Shown here piece after piece: positions 60,028-64,000 of a DNA stretch of 64,000 nt. Made by a program: the position numbers and the translations under genes. This DNA is from Deinococcus cellulosilyticus NBRC 106333 = KACC 11606. GTDB taxonomy: Bacteria > Deinococcota > Deinococci > Deinococcales > Deinococcaceae. A model generated the notes under the pieces. The model did not search any database. It worked only from the letters and a program-made list of their open reading frames with translations, and had not been told where the DNA came from. The stretch lies in contig NZ_BJXB01000027.1 of the NCBI RefSeq assembly GCF_007990775.1, forward strand, positions 1 through 64,000. The letters run 5' to 3'. The number at the start of each line of letters is the position of its first letter. The stretch's first letter is position 1.

Positions 60028-61344
60028 ATGAAACCCATTCACACCTTATTTGCTTTCTTTGCCTTCACAAATCTGACCCATGCACAGCAGGTGCTGGACC
60101 AGAGCCAGGTCATTGCGTCCGGTCAGGAAAGCCAGATGCTGGGTGCCCTCAGAAAAGACCATCAGGTGCGAGGGTATCCTTTGCAGGTGGTGACTTCGGA
60201 GCGGTCAGCTGTGCAGCTCTGGAACGGCTGGAACCTGAATGCCTTTCAGAAGCAGTACGCGGTGCAACTCAGTTACAATCCTGTGCTGAAAAAAGCCCAT
60301 GTGAAACTGGGCAGCAGGGTTTCAGGAGATGCATCAGCCTGGTCGGTGCTGATCACCACAAGCTTCCAGAACCGTGAGTATGTGCGGGGGGTGCAGACCC
60401 TGCTGGAGGGTCTGAAGGTCCGCAATCCCCTTCCTGCGCCACAATCAAATTACGTGACAGATTTCGCAGGGGTGCTGGATGCCCAGACACGCAAAACCCT
60501 GAACCACCATCTGGCCCAGATGGAAAAGCAGACGAATCTGGAAGGCACAGTGGTGGTGCTGCCTTCCCTGAAAACCTATGGAGCACAGACGGTGGAGTCT
60601 TTTGCACTGGACCTCTTCAACCGCTGGGGAGTGGGTGATCCGCGCTGGAACCGGGGGTTCATGCTGCTGGTGTCCATGGAGGACCGCAAGATCCGCATTC
60701 AGCTGGGCAAAGGATATGGAACAGCCCTGAACGCCTCCACGAAAGCCCTGATCCAGAACACCATCGCTCCGAACTTCAAGGCAGGCAGATATCAGAGAGG
60801 GATTCAGGACGGCACCCTGCAATTGATCCAGCTTGTGAAGAGGCATGTGAACAGGGTGGTCCCCACACAAAGTTTTGGAGGGTCTCAGACAGCAAACCTC
60901 TCCACTGACCGTCCACAAAACAGCCCGTCCATGTCCTGGTGGGAGATGCAGGTGTGGAATTTCCGCAATTTCATGAATGAACTGGAACAGGTGACGGGAG
61001 GCATCAACTGGTGGATTCTGGTGCCCATCCTGTTCCCTCTGCTGGCAATCGTGATCGGAATCATCGTTGTGGTCAGTGTCATGCGTTCCGCCCTGCGCGG
61101 AGGCCCTTTGCCCCCTTCTCGCAGGTCAGGATTCCGGCACAGCCACCACCATCACCACCATGGTCACTCTGGTGCTTACGATGACGATGAAGCCAGACGG
61201 GCCTTCATGGCTGGAGCAGCAGCCAGCACAGTGACCAGCACCTGGGACTCCTCGAGCAGCAGTTTGGATTCCTCAAGCAGCAGTTCAGACAGTTTTTCCG
61301 GGGGCAGTTCGGACAGTTCCAGCGGTTCCAGCGGAGACTGGTGA
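60028..61344 (+). CDS. TPM-domain membrane protein (YgcG-like)
   Basis: This encodes 438 residues from the ATG at 60028 (AGGGAGG site); the frame extends upstream to 59884 through the radical SAM start. The signal peptide is MKPIHTLFAFFAFTNLTHAQ. Residues 145-285 are a TPM/YgcG domain: NYVTDFAGVLDAQTRKTLNH, FNRWGVGDPRWNRGFMLLVS, RKIRIQLGKGYGTALN. One transmembrane helix follows (about 335-358). The tail is His-rich (HSHHHHHHGHS), then serine/glycine-rich and ends SGSSGDW, the usual ending of this family. The role is unknown; relatives are linked to photosystem repair in plants and to envelope maintenance in bacteria. Confidence 0.9.
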   Translation: MKPIHTLFAFFAFTNLTHAQQVLDQSQVIASGQESQMLGALRKDHQVRGYPLQVVTSERSAVQLWNGWNLNAFQKQYAVQLSYNPVLKKAHVKLGSRVSGDASAWSVLITTSFQNREYVRGVQTLLEGLKVRNPLPAPQSNYVTDFAGVLDAQTRKTLNHHLAQMEKQTNLEGTVVVLPSLKTYGAQTVESFALDLFNRWGVGDPRWNRGFMLLVSMEDRKIRIQLGKGYGTALNASTKALIQNTIAPNFKAGRYQRGIQDGTLQLIQLVKRHVNRVVPTQSFGGSQTANLSTDRPQNSPSMSWWEMQVWNFRNFMNELEQVTGGINWWILVPILFPLLAIVIGIIVVVSVMRSALRGGPLPPSRRSGFRHSHHHHHHGHSGAYDDDEARRAFMAGAAASTVTSTWDSSSSSLDSSSSSSDSFSGGSSDSSSGSSGDW

Positions 61345-61422
61345 ACTCCCCTCCTGGGCGGACAGGAGGGGGTCAGAAAATGAATTGTCAGAGGTGCATG
61401 GCACCAAAGCAGAAAGGCGTCA

Positions 61423-62727
61423 TCACTTCATCTTGCAGATGGAAACCTCGTACTGTCCCGAGATGTCCGGGCGGTAGAAGTTCAACTGGATCTCCTGAAT
61501 GGGTTGTGGTCGGGCAAGCTGCAGGTAGAATTCACCGTTGTTGGGAATGCGCCATGTGCGGCTCTGCTGCATGTTCATCACGTCAGTGCCGTAATCCAGG
61601 CCGAGCTGGAAATCGGTGGCTTTCAGATCGCTGAAGTTCAGTTTCAGGGCACTGCCAGGTTCGATTTTCAGGTTGTCTGGCAGGGCGATGGTGGTGCGAC
61701 TTTTCAGGTCCCCCTGGCCTTTGTAGGTCACCTGATCGCTGCATCCTCCACGTGCCAGGGGGATCATGCGCCACAGGGCCCAGACGTTGCTGAGTTCACC
61801 CATGTAGAAGTTGTTTTCCCACACGATGACTTTTGGCTTGTGGTTTTTGTAGCTGTCGGACATCAGGTAGGATTCCATCGCTCCAAATGACATCCCGCCT
61901 TCCACGGCAGCATTCAGCACATCGGTCTGCAGCTCAAATTTCAGGGCTTCCGGGAAGGTGTCATCGGTGGTGAATTCCCGGCGGTGGCTGAAACTGGTTC
62001 CGAGCAGCACCACATCCGGCTCATCTCCAGAGAGCAGGTCCCCTTCGGTTTTGGGAACGGCGGTGTAGACGTTGATGGTTTCGTCCGGGAAGGTGGTGTT
62101 GCAGATGTTGTTGGCCATGCGGGCATAGCTGCCGTTGTTGCCCAGGGGCTTGCTCTCCAGCGTGTATTCGGTTTTCTGCATTTCTGCATAAGCGGGCAGT
62201 TTCTTGATCTCAGCGGCGATGAGGCCTGCCACATGTTTTGCCGCCTCGGTGGTCCAGTGGTGGTCGGTTTTCTGGAAGTAGGGACCCTGGGTGTATTTGA
62301 AGCCGTCTTCCAGCAGGTTGGGTGCAATGATTCCGATTTCGTTCAGTTCATCATGCAGGTCTGCATAGGTGTTGCGGATGCGGTCCGCATTGAAAGGCAC
62401 CAGACGCTCCATATCGAGGTGCTGCTGGGAGAGCAGCAGCCGGGATGGCACATCCACGATGACCAGTTGAATGCCCTGCGCCTTGAAGGTCTCAGAGAGC
62501 TCCCGGAGGACTTCTTTGCTGTAGTTCAGGGTTGAACCTGTGGAGTAATCCCCACGGCCAAAAAGCCAGCCGTCTTTTCCCTGACCGGCCAGCATGGCCC
62601 AGGTGTCTTCGGGCCGGTAACTGGACTCTTGCAGGGCAGCAGCGCAGAGGGTCAGGTTCTGCTGGGCGCAGGCAGCACTGCCGAGCAGAAAGGTGAGGAT
62701 GGAGAGGGTGCGTTTCAATGCATGCAT
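61423..62727 (-). CDS. AlgX/AlgJ-like SGNH-type O-acetyltransferase
   Basis: This encodes 434 residues. A signal peptide (MHALKRTLSILTFLLGSAACAQ) leads to an SGNH-like domain resembling alginate O-acetyltransferase AlgX/AlgJ: KDGWLFGRGDYS near residue 51, QLVIVDVPSRLLL, the DHHW motif FQKTDHHWTTEA near 153 and the serine block VLLGTSFSHR near 240. The last 90 residues look like a beta-sandwich carbohydrate-binding module, as in AlgX. It would acetylate an exopolysaccharide or cell-wall glycan outside the cytoplasm. No MBOAT partner (AlgI) or polysaccharide operon lies in this window. Confidence 0.85.
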   Translation of the reverse strand: MHALKRTLSILTFLLGSAACAQQNLTLCAAALQESSYRPEDTWAMLAGQGKDGWLFGRGDYSTGSTLNYSKEVLRELSETFKAQGIQLVIVDVPSRLLLSQQHLDMERLVPFNADRIRNTYADLHDELNEIGIIAPNLLEDGFKYTQGPYFQKTDHHWTTEAAKHVAGLIAAEIKKLPAYAEMQKTEYTLESKPLGNNGSYARMANNICNTTFPDETINVYTAVPKTEGDLLSGDEPDVVLLGTSFSHRREFTTDDTFPEALKFELQTDVLNAAVEGGMSFGAMESYLMSDSYKNHKPKVIVWENNFYMGELSNVWALWRMIPLARGGCSDQVTYKGQGDLKSRTTIALPDNLKIEPGSALKLNFSDLKATDFQLGLDYGTDVMNMQQSRTWRIPNNGEFYLQLARPQPIQEIQLNFYRPDISGQYEVSICKMK

Positions 62728-62968
62728 GGAGACCTCCAGGGTGCACTCCCTGAACAGAGCGTGTGCTAAAACAGTGTACTGAAGCTGGTTTTTGCTTTGA
62801 TTTCTTCAAGTATGAAAGATGAAACATGTTGAAAATGAGGTGATCCTGCCTAGATTCTCATCTTTATCGCTTCACGATATAGGTTTTCTATACATATGTG
62901 CCGGTGTCCTTCTGCTGTTCTTGTAGATGTGACACTTTCTGCTGCTGCCAGACGTGCTAATTTAACAG

Positions 62969-63955
62969 ATGATGATGTACGACCTGATCATAGTCGGTGC
63001 GGGACCCGTCGGGCTTGCCGCAGCCATCGAAGCCAAGAGAGCCGGACTGAATTACGCTGTCCTCGACAAGGGGTGCGTGGTCAATGCCATCTTCGACTAC
63101 CCCACCTACATGACCTTCTTCACCACCTCGCCTGAACTCGAGATTGGTGGACACCCCATGGTGACCGCCCGAGAGAAACCGGACCGCAAAGAAGCCCTGA
63201 ACTACTACCGTCTGGTGGCCCAGCGTGAAAACCTCAATGTGCTGCAATATCACGAGGTGACCCGCATTCACCCTGCCCCCGCAGGACACACTGTGCTGGT
63301 GAACAAAAAAGATGGCAGTCAGGGGGTTTTTGAGACCCGCAAGGTGCTGGTCGCCACCGGATACTACGACAACCCTCTGCACCTCGGCATTCCTGGCGAG
63401 GACTCCGAAAACGTCTCCCACTATTACACCGAGGCCCACCCGTTCTGGGGCCTGAAAGTCACCGTGATCGGGGCAGGCAACAGTGCAGCAGACGCAGCCC
63501 TTGACCTCTGGCGTGGTGGGGCAAAAGTGACCATGGTGGTGCGTGCGCCTCAGCTCAAAAACACCATCAAATACTGGGTGAAACCCGACCTCGAAAACCG
63601 CATCAAGGAAGGCTCCATCACCGCCCACTTCAATTCACGGGTGATCGAGATTCTGGAAGACCGTGTGATTGTGGAAAGTGAAGAGGGCACCTGGGAACTG
63701 GAAACCGACTTCACCTTTGCCCTCACCGGATACCGACCCAACATCGACCTGCTCAGGGAAGCAGGGGTGAGCCTCAATGAGGACCTGATGGCCGACCTCG
63801 ATGAAAACTACGAGTCCAACGTGCCCGGCCTCTTTGTGTGCGGCAGCGCTGGATTCGGCATTCACACCAACAAGGTCTTCATCGAGAATGGGCGTTTTCA
63901 TGCCGAAATTGCCATGCGCGAAGTGATCCGTCAGCTGCAGAGCGTGCCACAGTAA
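62969..63955 (+). CDS. ypdA: YpdA-type bacillithiol disulfide oxidoreductase
   Basis: This encodes 328 residues. The FAD dinucleotide motif is [20 protein letters not shown], the NADPH motif is [20 protein letters not shown] and the C-terminal FAD site is [20 protein letters not shown]. The YpdA-specific active-site cysteine is in [10 protein letters not shown], followed by [18 protein letters not shown]. It regenerates bacillithiol from its disulfide in Deinococcus and Firmicutes. Three consecutive ATG codons (62969, 62972, 62975) follow a TAATTT box, so the exact start is open. Confidence 0.93.
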   Translation: MMMYDLIIVGAGPVGLAAAIEAKRAGLNYAVLDKGCVVNAIFDYPTYMTFFTTSPELEIGGHPMVTAREKPDRKEALNYYRLVAQRENLNVLQYHEVTRIHPAPAGHTVLVNKKDGSQGVFETRKVLVATGYYDNPLHLGIPGEDSENVSHYYTEAHPFWGLKVTVIGAGNSAADAALDLWRGGAKVTMVVRAPQLKNTIKYWVKPDLENRIKEGSITAHFNSRVIEILEDRVIVESEEGTWELETDFTFALTGYRPNIDLLREAGVSLNEDLMADLDENYESNVPGLFVCGSAGFGIHTNKVFIENGRFHAEIAMREVIRQLQSVPQ

Positions 63956-63968
63956 CCCATCAGATGTT

Positions 63969-64000
63969 CAGAGCATCCCTGGATGTCCAGGGATGCTCTG
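63969..64000 (+). terminator. Terminator of ypdA, cut by the window end
   Basis: CAGAGCATCCCTGGA (63969-63983) pairs perfectly with TCCAGGGATGCTCTG (63986-64000). The T tract would lie just outside the window. Confidence 0.85.

Overview
The window looks like a chromosomal stretch of a moderate-GC Deinococcus. The strongest evidence is a recognisable DdrB, the Deinococcus-type single-stranded DNA annealing protein, with a radiation/desiccation-response-like palindrome inside its promoter. Supporting evidence is a YpdA-type bacillithiol oxidoreductase and at least a dozen leaderless gene starts, with a TANNNT -10 box 5-7 nt before the ATG or GTG. No rRNA, tRNA, CRISPR array, transposase or prophage gene was seen.

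Layout. 1-5.6 kb: end of a MalG-type sugar permease, a secreted protein, a TraF-like envelope protein, lipB-lipA, small membrane proteins and ddrB. 5.8-11 kb: a three-gene ABC-2 exporter, then a choline-kinase-fold phosphotransferase and an aldo/keto reductase, each behind a LacI-type operator. 11.1-13.4 kb: a diguanylate cyclase fused to a LacI-type ligand-binding domain. 13.8-22.1 kb: a LacI regulator and an oligosaccharide uptake operon (binding protein, permease, fused permease-ATPase, ATPase, GH1 beta-glucosidase), probably for cellobiose or other beta-glucosides. 22-25.5 kb: orphan genes and a TetR/MFS efflux pair with matching operators. 25.8-29.7 kb: a lipoprotein GH3 beta-glucosidase and its LacI regulator. 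29.9-50 kb: mostly housekeeping and singletons (tandem paralogous membrane proteins, GNATs, a HAD hydrolase, a P450, GAF-GGDEF-GAF, an M42 peptidase, a LEA/WHy lipoprotein, an amidohydrolase, a Tat-exported phosphoesterase, ispF-trmL, SDR-NUDIX, a CDP-alcohol transferase, uvrB). 50.1-53.9 kb: a second GH1 facing a secreted GH16 glucanase. 54-64 kb: RidA, an acidic repeat-rich secreted protein, fumC, an MFS carrier, a B12/radical SAM protein, a TPM protein, an AlgX-like acetyltransferase and YpdA.

How the genes work together. The GH16 and GH3 enzymes are exported and share a carbohydrate-binding plus Calx-beta architecture. They would cut beta-glucans outside the cell. The ABC operon would import the oligomers and the two cytoplasmic GH1 enzymes would finish the digestion. 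AACGTT- or AGCGCT-centred operators matching the LacI/cre pattern link many of these genes into a probable regulon.

Two features stand out. The GH16 catalytic domain appears to be inserted into a loop of a second carbohydrate-binding jelly roll. The intergenic regions carry two families of 7-bp-period repeats whose orientation follows the neighbouring gene and which often begin exactly at a stop codon.
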